Counted from the stretch's first letter, positions 33,500 through 44,316 are shown. The stretch: 64,000 nucleotides of DNA from Panorpa germanica (GCA_963678705.1 OY783213.1:14574451-14638450); one strand, 5' to 3'. Numbers and translations are program-made. Notes: generated from the sequence alone by a model not told the origin.

Positions 33500-35600
33500 A
33501 AATTTTCATTTTTTATGATGATAAAACGTTATACTCCTGTTAAAATTGATAAACATAAATTGCATTTTTAATTTTAACAAAATAAGATTTTCTGCATCCC
33601 TTGAGATGAAAGAAGAGTATTATAATCTTGTTAAAACTGATGAAAGATTCAATTTATTACATTAAAAGCAAATCGATTGTTGCTTTTTTTTTAACGAAAG
33701 AAGACTATAATCTTGTTAAAAATGATGAAAAGGTTCACTTTATTATTTTAAAAGCAATTAATTTTTTTCAACGAAAGAAGGCTATACTCTTGTTAAAAAC
33801 AGTGAAAAATTTAACTTTTTTCATTTTATTTAAAATTAATTTTCTGTATTTTTTTCAACGAAAGAAGACTATAATCTTGTTAAAAATGATGAAAAGGTTC
33901 ACTTTATTATTTTAAAAGCAATTAATTTTTTTCAACGAAAGAAGGCTATAATCTTCTTAAAAACTGTGAAAAATTTAACTTTTTTCATTTTATTTAAAAT
34001 TAATTTTCTGTATTTTTTTCAACGAAAGAAGACTATAATCTTGTTAAAAATGATGAAAAGGTTCACTTTATTATTTTAAAAGCAATTAATTTTTTTCAAC
34101 GAAAGAAGGCTATACTCTTGTTAAAAACAGTGAAAAATTTAACTTTTTTCATTTTATTTAAAATTAATTTTCTGTATTTTTTTCAACGAAAGAAGACTAT
34201 AATCTTGTTAAAAATGATGAAAAGGTTCACTTTATTATTTTAAAAGCAATTAATTTTTTTCAACGAAAGAAGGCTATACTCTTGTTAAAAACAGTGAAAA
34301 ATTTAACTTTTTTCATTTTATTTAAAATTAATTTTCTGTATTTTTTTCAACGAAAGAAGACTATAATCTTGTTAAAAATGATGAAAAGGTTCACTTTATT
34401 ATTTTAAAGGCAATTCATTTTTTTCAACGAAAGAAGACTATAATCTTCTTAAAAACAATGAAAAAGTTAACATTTTTAAATTTATTTAAAATTATTTTTC
34501 TGTATTTTTTTCAACGAAAGAAGACTATAATCTTGTTAAAAATGATGAAAAGGTTCACTTTATTATTTTAAAGGTAATTCATTTTTTTCAACGAAAGAAG
34601 ACTATAATCTTCTTAAAAACAATGAAAAAGTTAACATTTTTAAATTTATTTAAAATTAATTTTCTGTATTTTTTTCAACGAAAGAAGACTATAATCTTGT
34701 TAAAAATGATGAAAAGGTTCACTTTATTATTTTAAAAGCAATTCATTTTTTTCAACGAAAGAAGACTATAATCTTCTAAAAAACTGTGAAAAAGTTAACA
34801 TTTTTAATTTTATTTAAAATTATTTTTCTATATTTTTTTCAACGAAAGAAGGTTATAATCTTCTTAAAAACAATGAAAAAGTTAACATTTTTAATTTTAT
34901 TTAAAATTAATTTTCTGTATTTTTTTCAACGAAAGAAGGCTATAATCTTCTTAAAAACTGTGAAAAATTTAACTTTTTTCATTTTATTTAAAATTAATTT
35001 TCTGTATTTTTTTCAACGAAAGAAGACTATAATCTTGTTAAAAATGATGAAAAGGTTCACTTTATTATTTTAAAAGCAAATAGTTTGTATTTTTTTTCAA
35101 CGAAAGAAGACAATCTTGTTACAAATGTAAATGTAAATTAAGAATATATGAAATTAAAATACTTGAAATTTATTTTACTTCTTTTATTTATATAATACAT
35201 ACTTTATACAAATACTTTTTAAAGGTATCACTTTTTAACAAAATGAAAAATTTTTTGGTTTTAAACTTTAATTAACTTAACGAAATTTTTGAACAGAAGT
35301 GTTAGTATAGTTGCAGTAAAGCAGGCGTGTTAAAAACAGCAAAAAAACTTAGATTCATCTTGTTAAAAATCATAAATTTGTTGAATTTAATTTTATTTTT
35401 TTAGTTTAATTTTATCAACATTAAGATTTTTGGGATTTCTTGAAATGAAAGAAAGTGATGTAAGGTTGAAATATAGTCTTGTTGTAATATGTTGCATTTT
35501 TAATTTTAGCAAAAATGATATTTTTTGTACTTCTTGAAATAAAGGATGTTGTTAAAATTATATTGTATTTTTATAGAAGTTTGCCTGAATCTCGCTGCCA
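33500..35600. repeat. satellite-like array, 164-bp dimeric higher-order unit
   Basis: Two related monomers of 77 and 87 bp alternate. The marker AAGACTATAATC starts at 33701, 33865, 34029, 34193, 34357, 34521 and 34685, an exact 164-bp spacing six times running. The array then shifts to three consecutive 87-bp-type units (34762-35023) and a final short one. The units share TTTTTTTCAACGAAAGAAG. The core at about 33690-35110 is very homogeneous. Degenerate monomers flank it on both sides (33500-33690 and about 35320-35560), the pattern expected from unequal exchange. Reading frames through it, such as repeated F-F-Q-R-K-K, are by-products. It lies between the convergent ends of the zinc-finger gene and SF3B4. 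Confidence 0.9.
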
Positions 35601-36272
35601 GTTTGAAATATTTAGCGGTCTTTTTTAAAAGTTACAAAATATATTTGTAATACAGAAATATATAAATGAATTCTCACAAAATAAATTTTAGGTATGATAA
35701 GAAAATTACAATTTCTTAATAAAATTTTGAAAGTAGAGCAACGTAAGAATGTTTTAGGATAATCTAAATTAAAGGAAAATTATATTGAAATAATACTTTT
35801 GTATAATAATTTGACGTGTGTTAATGTAAGTATGTAGATCAGGCGCTAATGCTTTGCTATGCAGCAGTGCCATCTACCAAGTAAATCCTATATTAAATAT
35901 ATCTACTATTTCATAGATGGCGCATTTATTTAATATTTGAACCAAGTTATTTATATAATTATACAAAAATTAATAATATAAATAAAAATATATATTTGAA
36001 GTAGAATTATATGTCAAATAATGACCATCGAATTGTACTTGTTAACTTTAACTATACAAGATCAATAGTTAATAACTAACTTCAATAAAATTCTTATTTA
36101 GTCATATTTTATTTAAAAATATATACAAGTTATAAAGTAGTAATCGTCTTAGACTTACATGATATAATATACCAGATTTATACTTAACATAAGCTTTATA
36201 ATACAAAACTAAATTACGCCATGATTTTTAAAGTAAAAAGGAATTACGTTGCTTATACAAAATTGATTGATG
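35601..36272. other. intergenic, 3' flank of SF3B4
   Basis: AT-rich. An inverse AATAAA (TTTATT) at about 36108 could serve SF3B4 on the minus strand. It also contains the second GCGCCATCT-type inverted repeat. Confidence 0.45.
35867..35923. promoter_or_regulatory. inverted GTGCCATCT...AGATGGCGC pair, right of the satellite
   Basis: GTGCCATCT at 35867-35875 faces AGATGGCGC at 35915-35923. The right half (CTACTATTTCATAGATGGCGC with one mismatch) matches the block at 33078-33099 in the same orientation, so the 164-bp array is bracketed by two related short inverted repeats. Possible CTCF-like sites or a tiny MITE; both readings are inference. Confidence 0.4.
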
Positions 36273-38051
36273 TTAATAACTATTGTAGCTTTCATTATTG
36301 TAGTTTGGTGGAGGTGGGTAGCTATTTCCAGGTGGAGGAGGTGGAGGACGGAATCCAGGAGGTGGTGGTGGTCTAAATCCTGGAGGAGGAGGTCTCCAAT
36401 TAGGTGGTGGTGGTCTTCCACCAAACCCACCACCACCGTAATGACCAGGAGGTGGCGGAGGGTGATATGGGCCACCAGGCGGTCCTGCAAAAATATAAAG
36501 GTTTGTTAAAAATATATATTATTCATTCTAATTATAAAATATAATAACTTTTCTATCTTTATAAGAAAATTTTACATTTTTATATCAAAATTAATTCAAT
36601 AATAATAACAAACCTATTCTATTAATCTATTTCTATTAATTTATTAATAGAAATTAGTTATGCTTAAAATTTTCCTTTCATACATTGAAGAAAAGTTTAC
36701 CAAATTCAAATATTGCGTACCTGGTGGTCCAGGTGGGCCTCCTTGCCATGGAGGTGGCATCATTCGCGGAGGAGGTGGTCCATGATTTCCCATTGCTGCT
36801 TGTTGCATATTGCTCATTGTTGAAGACGACATACTAGATGAAAGTGTCCCTGGTGGCATGGACATATTTTGTACCATATTTGGAGGTGGTACTGGTGGTG
36901 GAGGTGGTGGATGCATTCCAGGCGTAGATGGAGGCGGTGGAGGCATCATTGGGGGCATGACACCCAGATGCGGAGGCATTATATGTGACGAACCTATCGA
37001 TGGCGAATCCGCGAATAACTGATGCGGTCTGTTTGCTTGTGATAGTGGATTTTGAGCAGCCAGTAAACTAAAACGTAACAAACAATAAATTAAATAAACG
37101 TATATAGACTTTGCATAGGATAGTTTGTGGTACACTATACCGTTCTGCAGCAGAACCATGTCGCTCTCCCTTCGCTTCCTTTTTGAATGCATATGACACT
37201 GTTATGGGTCGATTACATAAATGTTGTCCATTCATAGCATCGATCGCTGCATCCGAAGCATCAAAACTAGCAAAATTTATAAAAGCGAAACCTTTAGAGT
37301 TTCCTGTTTCCGGATCTCTCATTATCTATAAAAAAAAAAAGAAATTATTTCTTAACTATTGACTCAACAAATATATTAAACTTTTATTTCTAAATGCAAT
37401 TACCTTAGGAGTTTGCAATATAACACCGAATGCAGAAAATGTATCGTACAACAATTTCTCGTCTACTTCTGTATCTAAATTTCCTATAAAAACATTTGCT
37501 CCTACATCTAAATTCTTTTGATGTGCTGAAGCCTTGTTTACATGAATTGGTTTACCATACAGCTTTATCATATTCATTATTTTAATAGCATAATCTGCAT
37601 CTTCTTCACCGAGAAATTCAACAAATCCATAGCCTTGATGCATTTGTGTCACTCTATCTTTAGGCATATGTACATTTACTGCAATGGAGAAATTAACATT
37701 TGTATCAATTGGTATAATTTGAATGACAATACTATTATTTTAACTTACCAACTGGTCCAGATTGAACGAATAATTCCCACATAAGACTCTCCGTAACCTT
37801 ATCATCCAAATTTCCCACATATATTGTAGCATCTTAAATATAAAAATACAAAGGAAGCATTATTGACTTTTAGGTTATATTTACACTGGACGTAAAGTAA
37901 ACGTCTTGAATATAAAAGCGAAATACTCTGATTATTACTTTATTACAATACATTTTATATATAATACAAAACATTTTGAACTATGATTCTTTTATTTGAT
38001 TAATTTAATTTAAATACCTTGATTTCGCTCTGCGATGGGGCCAGCCGCCAT
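36273..38051 (-). CDS. SF3B4: splicing factor 3B subunit 4 (SF3B4/SAP49), 378 aa, 6 exons
   Basis: Exons on the minus strand: 38018-38051, 37749-37832, 37404-37678, 37141-37325, 36721-37067, 36273-36484, total 1137 nt in frame. The N-terminus [11 protein letters not shown] is the typical start. RRM1 carries RNP2 IYVGNL (exon 2) and RNP1 GYGFVEF (exon 3). RRM2 carries VFIGNL (exon 3) and KGFAFINF (exon 4). The last two exons encode a Pro/Gly/Met-rich tail, as in the family. SF3B4 is a subunit of the SF3b complex of U2 snRNP and binds pre-mRNA near the branch site in the nucleus. Length lies between fly (about 350) and human (424). A truncated hAT transposon sits 35 bp upstream of the start codon, so the promoter or 5' UTR has been displaced or rewritten. 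Confidence 0.96.
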
Positions 38052-38086
38052 TTTGCCGGCTTTATAAACTTTATGTCACTTTATGT

Positions 38087-39070
38087 TAGGGATATTCACT
38101 TAACATCGATATATCGAATTTATTCGATGTATTCCGTACGATATATCGGATTGATTCGATGTTTTGACTAACATTTATTGTATTCGATATATCGATATAT
38201 TTATTTATAGAAACATCGAATATTTGCTTTTTTTATTTTCTTGTCGAATCTATTAACGAACTAAATAATTTTAACACTACTTGATGCCTTCAATTTTAAA
38301 TAAGGTTCATTAAGATAGTGACATCTGTGAGTGACCATCTTAATTATCTAAACTATCCTGACAGATCGATCGACTATTCACTCTCAATGTATGTATACTA
38401 TAGCTTTGTGTAATGTATGTATATATAAGCTTTATAAGATTGCCTTCAAATACTTAACTATTGTCGGAACTTCTGTTCCATCCGAACGTTTATTTTCAAA
38501 GGCTGCTCAAATAGTCAATCAACAAAGAAATAGAATGAAAGGTAAAAGATTAAGTAAACTTTTATTTTTGCAAAGTTTGTCTAAAGAGCATTGGTCTTAA
38601 ATAGGTAAAGTGAAAGTAAGTTTTTGCAGGTACCTAGATTAAGGCTAGTACTAAATATGTATTTTTTTTCTTTTACTGTTTTCAAGTTTTGTGGTATGTA
38701 ATAAAATATTTCTATTAATTTGTCGTTTTTATTTCACTTACAAATGTAGGTATAACTTATTTCAGTCATCTCACCACTATCTTAGTAGTACAATTCTATT
38801 CAAGTAACACTCATAGAAAATCACTATTATTACACTACTAGTTTAGCTATGTTACTCTGGTCTCTATTTCTACATTCATACTTACAAAATCAAGGACCAC
38901 AAACTTTGTGCGTTTCACTGGAAAAAGGTAATATTAAATTTTTGTGGAAAGTATTCGATAGTGAAAAAATATCGATGTTTTCTAGCAATATATCGATAAA
39001 CATCGATGCTGGGATCCAATATTTTACATCGAATATAAATATCGATATATTTTTTAAGTGGACACCCCTA
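38087..39070. mobile_element. internally deleted hAT transposon with perfect 8-bp target duplication
   Basis: The element is 984 bp. Its left end TAGGGATATTCACTTAA and the inverse of its right end (TAGGGGTGTCCACTTAA) are the terminal inverted repeats. An exact CTTTATGT duplication flanks it at 38079-38086 and 39071-39078. The subterminal regions are packed with ATCGAT-type palindromes, including TATCGATA at 38190-38197, 38991-38998 and 39040-39047. Inside, on the plus strand, about 38445-38600 still encodes the hAT C-terminal dimerisation motif (T-S-V-P-S-E-R-L-F-S-K-A, then R-N-R-M-K and L-L-F-L-Q-S-L) up to a stop. The zinc finger and most of the catalytic domain are missing, so it is non-autonomous. 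It inserted just upstream of SF3B4. Confidence 0.92.
38440..38600 (+). pseudogene. hAT transposase C-terminal fragment (dimerisation domain)
   Basis: About 50 codons ending at a TAA preserve the signature T-S-V-P-S-E-R-L-F-S-K-A-A and the Lys-rich L-S-K-L-L-F-L-Q-S-L motif of the hAT C-terminal dimerisation domain (as in ZBED-type transposases). Upstream codons of the frame from 38391 are not hAT-like. This is the only coding relic in the 984-bp element. No nuclease function is possible without the missing RNase-H-like domain. Confidence 0.85.
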
Positions 39071-39078
39071 CTTTATGT

Positions 39079-40029
39079 GGTCCAAAGATATGTGGTCTTC
39101 AAAGATAATATATGTAATACATATTGTGGTTTTGTCAAGTTGGTGAAGTTTATTTATGTTTTTTAAAATAAATATTGAAAGTATAATAGTACTTTTCTTT
39201 TGTGGAACAAAGATTATTATTGTATTTTATTTTATTTTGTGTTATTATTCAAAAATAAAATGTATATTGGCATTTCTATTTTCTTAAATGTCCTAAAATT
39301 GACTGAGGCAGGTGTATTCAAAGTTTGAATTTCGTTTTACCATTTAATATTTGTTGCCGTTATATATAATTATTATATATATATTATCTGATATTTTCTT
39401 TGGTTCTCTTATTTAACAGCGACGGTAAAAGTAGGTAGATAGTATGTGTAAGAAGGAAAGTAAGGAAATGACGTCAATTACTCATTATTTACAGAAAGTA
39501 GAAGTCGTAACAAATCATTTTTTATAAATCTTTACCCCTTTAATTTTTAATGGAACAAAAATGACTATTTCATTCGTTAAAGACGTGTATAATATTGTGG
39601 ATTGAATAAAAATAATTGCCTATTTGAGGTTTTGATAGACAACTATATCAATTAACAGTGCAATTTTATAGAATTTCAGATATGGTTTATAAACCAATTC
39701 AAACTGGCACAGAATAGCGCCACTGCTTAGTTGGCCATGTTGGCGACAATTAGAATATTTTCTAAATGTGTCAAAGTGTCAAACGAAAAGTATCATCTAT
39801 AATCGTTTAATATGGTTTAATTGGGTTTAATACAGTTTAATATATATATTATCTTTTATCGTTTCTAACAATTTCTGGTAAACAATCTCATTTCTAAACT
39901 AAAGTACAGAAGTAGCTCTACACTTAAACATAGAAAAGAAAGTATATAAAGTACTTAAAGCAGCTATAATTTTACACAAGTTATTGTTATATTCCATTGA
40001 TTGTAAATAACCAATAAATCACTATAAAT
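39079..40029. other. intergenic, upstream of SAAL1
   Basis: AT-rich, with an ATATATAATTATTATATATA palindrome near 39360. No exon is visible. The SAAL1 promoter and leader must lie near the right end. An AGCGCCACTG motif is at about 39715. Confidence 0.4.
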
Positions 40030-41424
40030 ATGGATGAAGAAAGCAAAAATGATACAGGAGACGCAATTTCACAAAACAAATTTGAAGAGGTTTCATCAGT
40101 AAGTTGTAATCCAACATTACCAAATGAACTTGAAGGTGTTGACATTGCAAAAATGAAAGGTGATGCTATTGGAGATACTTTGTACAGTGAGCGTTTTGTC
40201 TTAAGTACTTTAATAAAATTAACTAAAGAGGTGGAGTTAAATAAGGATTTCGAAGATGATTTGTGTACACTATGGGATATGACGATTGAAAAAGATGTTG
40301 TTCTGTTGTTACTCGAACATAATACATTAGAAATAATTGAAAAGATGATTATATGTTCATCAGATCCGCGACTGATAGAAATACTATTAGGTATTGTGGG
40401 AAATATGGCATTTATTGAAGAGACACGTCAAAAACTAAGTGTCGATTCAAGAATAATGAAAACATTATTGGAAACAATCCACGTTCCTGATCCGCTAACA
40501 CTTATTCAACTAATGAGATTTTTTAGTTCAGTACTAATCTTTGAAAATACAGGAGATGAAAATATTTGGTTTCAACACTTTCAAGCGATGCCAGATTTTT
40601 TGAATACATTTTCTTCTATATTGCATAACTCAAAACATTCTGCACTGTTGTCAAATGCATTAGAAGCATTAATGGCAATGTGTTCTAAATTTTCTATATT
40701 GGAAATGAGTGAAACAACAGAAGAACTCTTCGTCAAAATGTTTGTAATACCGAATATTATCAGTGGAATCATAGATGCCTTCCAACAATTGATTCCTGTA
40801 GGTGTAATGGATAATAGTGATGATACAAATATCCCAACTGAAAAACAAGAGAAAATTATACACTTGTTTTTGGAAATCAACTCCATCTTATCTCAATGTG
40901 GAACTCGATCTACGGCTGTTTACGACATGTATTTACCGGATATGTTAAATTGCATTAACGTTATACTTCTACCTCTAACAAACAATCTTTACCTCTTACC
41001 ACTATGTCAAGATAATCTAGGAATACTAGAACACGTTGTTGAAATATTATCTAATCTACAGACACCGTTTAATGGTGAAATTATTACTAATTTGTATAGA
41101 ATTTTGAAGCTCGTAACTCAAGAAGTTCGAAAACTTAGCTCAGAAGACTGTGCAGAACCTGGTTGGGAAGATTGCGATTCTAATGGTTCAATGAATGCAA
41201 ATTCATGTGGGACAAATATGTGTTTAACAATTACTGAATTTTTTATCAAAATAGTACAAAAAGCATCACAAGAAAATTTAGGATATTTTTTAAAAGCTTT
41301 TCCGATAGAAACTGCAACTGATTTTGTAAAAGAAATCGGGCCAAATAAACAATTGGAAAAATGTGATCGGGATAGACTTTTATTAGCTTTTAAAAAAACT
41401 TGGAATGTCGATATTGAGCTATAG
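40030..41424 (+). CDS. SAAL1: SAAL1-like protein, 464 aa, single exon
   Basis: An intronless 465-codon frame. The region around residues 40-115 (G-D-A-I-G-D-T-L-Y-S-E-R-F-V-L, then F-E-D-D-L-C-T-L-W-D-M-T, then P-R-L-I-E-I-L-L-G-I-V-G-N-M-A) matches the conserved core of SAAL1 (serum amyloid A-like 1), and length fits human SAAL1 at 474 aa. The family is predicted to fold as armadillo-like helical repeats; the vertebrate protein is linked to cell proliferation, and no enzymatic activity is known. The N-terminus is acidic and there is no signal peptide or membrane segment. Lack of introns is odd beside intron-rich neighbours. AATAAA signals follow at about 41543. The gene is convergent with the serine carboxypeptidase downstream. 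Confidence 0.88.
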   Translation: MDEESKNDTGDAISQNKFEEVSSVSCNPTLPNELEGVDIAKMKGDAIGDTLYSERFVLSTLIKLTKEVELNKDFEDDLCTLWDMTIEKDVVLLLLEHNTLEIIEKMIICSSDPRLIEILLGIVGNMAFIEETRQKLSVDSRIMKTLLETIHVPDPLTLIQLMRFFSSVLIFENTGDENIWFQHFQAMPDFLNTFSSILHNSKHSALLSNALEALMAMCSKFSILEMSETTEELFVKMFVIPNIISGIIDAFQQLIPVGVMDNSDDTNIPTEKQEKIIHLFLEINSILSQCGTRSTAVYDMYLPDMLNCINVILLPLTNNLYLLPLCQDNLGILEHVVEILSNLQTPFNGEIITNLYRILKLVTQEVRKLSSEDCAEPGWEDCDSNGSMNANSCGTNMCLTITEFFIKIVQKASQENLGYFLKAFPIETATDFVKEIGPNKQLEKCDRDRLLLAFKKTWNVDIEL

Positions 41425-42320
41425 ATATAAATACTGCAAAAACAATATTGTTGTTGGATTTTATTTACATACAAAAATTTGCATGTATATTTCAAAAGTC
41501 ATATTATGTTGAAACATAGTTATTGTAAACAATATGCCATTTAAATAAATAAAGAAATAATGAAATGGTAATTAAATTTATTTATTGGACACAAACACTG
41601 AATTTTATGGGAAGGTTAACGTATTTATCTGCGAATGTGACCTTGGCAGTAAAATGGTATAAAATATGTATTAGCTGAAAAACTACAAAAAAAATTGGTG
41701 AAATAATCTTACCGGAATTAATGAAACATTATTAATAAAATCAATTAATTAAATCTTGTTTAAATGTAGAATACGAGTGTATTAAACTAAGGCAAGAATG
41801 TGAAAATTATTAAGAAAAAGCAATTGAAAGTTGTTTACCAAAATAAAGCATTATAAACATTTTCAAAATGTTTGCTAAAAGTTTTTTTGATATAAGCAGC
41901 TAATGTATTTACTAAAAAAAAGTTACGTTAGAGAAACATTTAGATCAATGTGGTCTGAAAACAGTACTGCAACAATAGCTTAAAAGAATGGAAATATTTA
42001 CCTTTAGATAATTCTTTTAATTAGTACAGAAAATATAAGATATTGTTAACTTTTTTTTGGGTGTTATTTATTATAGACATTATTATTAACATAAAATAAA
42101 TTGAATACAATAGATTTCATTCATAAATGTTGCTTATAATATAAATGTTGTAATAAAGAAAACAAGTAATTAGTAATTAAAGTTATTTATTTGATAAAAA
42201 TATATTTTATTTAAATTTGAGAATTCTTAATAATTATAAAAATAATATAAGTAGATAAGTATTTTTTGATCTTATATTCGTACGTATATAGATATATAAA
42301 AAATGTTAATTGTTACAGTT
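41425..42320. other. intergenic between convergent SAAL1 and carboxypeptidase genes
   Basis: AT-rich 3' flanks. Polyadenylation signals face inward from both sides (AATAAA at about 41543 on plus, TTTATT at about 42185 and 42206 for the minus gene). Nothing else is recognised. Confidence 0.5.
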
Positions 42321-43724
42321 TTAGAAAAATGGTTTGTTAGCCGTTAACCTGTTTAACAAGTCAAAAGCCCATTTTGGTTGATCTGTAGGTACCATATGAC
42401 CAGCGTTTCTTACTAGAACTTCAGTTAAATTTCCTGCGACTTTTGCATATCCTGCTATCTCATCATCCACTATCCAAGGATGTCGTGTAGCATTCTTATA
42501 TTCATTTGCAGAGCTAAAATTTAAATTTTGTAAATAATTTAAAGTCAAAGGGTATGCTACAATGATATCAAGTTGTCCATTGTATATAACGCATCTATAA
42601 TGTGAAAGTAACTCTGAAATCCAAACTGCAACAGAATCCATGACATCATTTTTTAAATGAGCCTCTACTAACGATCCATTATTTTGTGAATAATTGCCAA
42701 CGTTTATTGCATTACGTATGTCGCATCTTCTTAAAAATGCATCCATATAATCCATTTTGGAATCTTCTTTTGTGTATAAGTAGTTAAAATAATAATGGAA
42801 ACCGGTTAGGTTTGTAAACAAAGAGGAATGTCCAATCATATCTCCATTTAATAATTCATCAAAAATATCAAAAGCTTTGGAAAAGTCTTTGTTCTGTATA
42901 TATTCAATTCCTTTAGCTTCATACTGGTGAAAAACTTCACGACCATTTATATCGATCAAGCCCAGCTGATACAAATAATCGCCATACTTTAGTTGATGCT
43001 CTGGGTCACTCAGCCCATTTCCTATGGCTAATCCCTTTAGATTTATTTTTAAATTAGCACTTGGGTTATTTTTATAAATGGCATAGGATATTGCCGGTAC
43101 ATATTTGCCTCCGTATGATTCTCCAGTAACGTAGAATTCGTTCTTTTGTAAATCTGGGAACAAAGTAAAGAATTGTACTAAAGCATTATACAAATCTTTA
43201 CCAACATCAGACTCGTTTTTTGCATAGCCTGCATCATTTTCTGTAAAACTAAAACCAGTTCCTACAGGGTTATCAATATAGATAACGTTATGTGTACGTG
43301 TCCAAGAGTATTTGCGTTTCTTCAAGCTTCGTTTTTTAACGTAGAAAGGTCCATTTTCAGTAAACAATCCAATTAATGATGTAGCACCAGGACCTCCCTG
43401 AAGCCACAATACTACTGGTGCAGTTCTCCAATTAGTTTGCGATGGAAAATACCAGAAAAACATGTTTGAATTGTATGTTTTATTTACAGTTAAGTAACCA
43501 GCATAACTCTCCGTATCTTTGAACCAATCATGTTTAACTTTTGATTTATATTGAGCTTCTTTTATCTTTCCAGCTTCAATCAATGGTGTAAGAAATAAGG
43601 CTTCTTGAGAGTTACATTTTGTTTCAATCTGCTTAATCTTGTGATATGGGTTTATAAAGCCACTTATTTCGGTAAACACAACGAAAATTAATAGAAGAGA
43701 GCAAAGTACTATAACTTTCGGCAT
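42321..43724 (-). CDS. serine carboxypeptidase, peptidase family S10 (CPVL/venom-type), 467 aa
   Basis: A single-exon frame with an N-terminal signal peptide (hydrophobic residues 4-18, VIVLCSLLLIFVVF). Family S10 features in order: the oxyanion-type segment W-L-Q-G-G-P-G-A-T-S at about 107-116; the nucleophile motif G-E-S-Y-G-G with Ser203; the catalytic Asp about 386 in Y-N-G-Q-L-D; the catalytic His about 443 in R-N-A-G-H-M-V-P. The triad is complete, so an active secreted or lysosomal carboxypeptidase is expected, releasing C-terminal residues at acid pH. Insect relatives are annotated as venom serine carboxypeptidases or CPVL-like; sequence alone does not show venom use. The usual GGPGASS is GGPGATS here. 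Head-to-head with RRN3, 592 bp between start codons. Confidence 0.95.
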   Translation of the reverse strand: MPKVIVLCSLLLIFVVFTEISGFINPYHKIKQIETKCNSQEALFLTPLIEAGKIKEAQYKSKVKHDWFKDTESYAGYLTVNKTYNSNMFFWYFPSQTNWRTAPVVLWLQGGPGATSLIGLFTENGPFYVKKRSLKKRKYSWTRTHNVIYIDNPVGTGFSFTENDAGYAKNESDVGKDLYNALVQFFTLFPDLQKNEFYVTGESYGGKYVPAISYAIYKNNPSANLKINLKGLAIGNGLSDPEHQLKYGDYLYQLGLIDINGREVFHQYEAKGIEYIQNKDFSKAFDIFDELLNGDMIGHSSLFTNLTGFHYYFNYLYTKEDSKMDYMDAFLRRCDIRNAINVGNYSQNNGSLVEAHLKNDVMDSVAVWISELLSHYRCVIYNGQLDIIVAYPLTLNYLQNLNFSSANEYKNATRHPWIVDDEIAGYAKVAGNLTEVLVRNAGHMVPTDQPKWAFDLLNRLTANKPFF

Positions 43725-44316
43725 TATGGTTTGTAATCAATTACAATTTAACCCAAATACTTTTGAATGATTTATATGAGAAGAACATATCACACACACT
43801 AACTTGAATAAACTACTGCTTTGCTATTTATTATTGCAAAGATATTACTTTGGTGGGAGATATTGTCATATATAATTAATCTATTTCTTATTAATTTAAT
43901 TATAAATGTCAAATAAAGATAACAAGGTCATGTTTTTTTAAACCTTTTGGAATTTGGTTATTCATATTCTTTTCGGAGATAATATTTTTTTAAGTTAGCT
44001 ATTGACTTTTCCGTCAATGTCACAAACTCTCGTAGATAACTTCAAACCATATAAGTTATATTTGGTTATTTTCTGGGATTCGTGCACAAATTCGTGTCAG
44101 CATTATTATCTGTGGACAGCACATTTCAGGTTAACTGGTTAATATAAAACGTGCTTCTAGTTTTGTGTAACGTTAATGTTATTATTTCTTAGGAAATTTA
44201 TAAAAAATTATGTGATAAACCAATAAAAGTGTTAATTAGAGCGCATAAGTGAGATATTAAATATATTGTTCTCAACGCACATTGTCATTATATTAAATAT
44301 AATAGTTAACCTCAAA
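43725..44316. other. shared upstream region of the divergent carboxypeptidase and RRN3 genes
   Basis: 592 bp between the two start codons must hold both promoters and 5' UTRs. I see no convincing core-promoter motif. An in-frame upstream ATG at 44266 could add 17 residues to RRN3. Confidence 0.45.

Noticed and set aside
33628-35073. Long Lys/Phe/Leu-rich frames across the array
   Set aside because: They arise from the 77/87-bp repeat units; the peptide repeats with the DNA period and there are no gene signals.
33500-35600. Regular direct repeats as a possible CRISPR array
   Set aside because: The whole unit repeats with no unique spacers, and the DNA is clearly eukaryotic with spliced genes.
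36267-37022. Plus-strand frames rich in Trp/Arg or Gly
   Set aside because: They are the complement of the Pro/Gly-rich tail of SF3B4.
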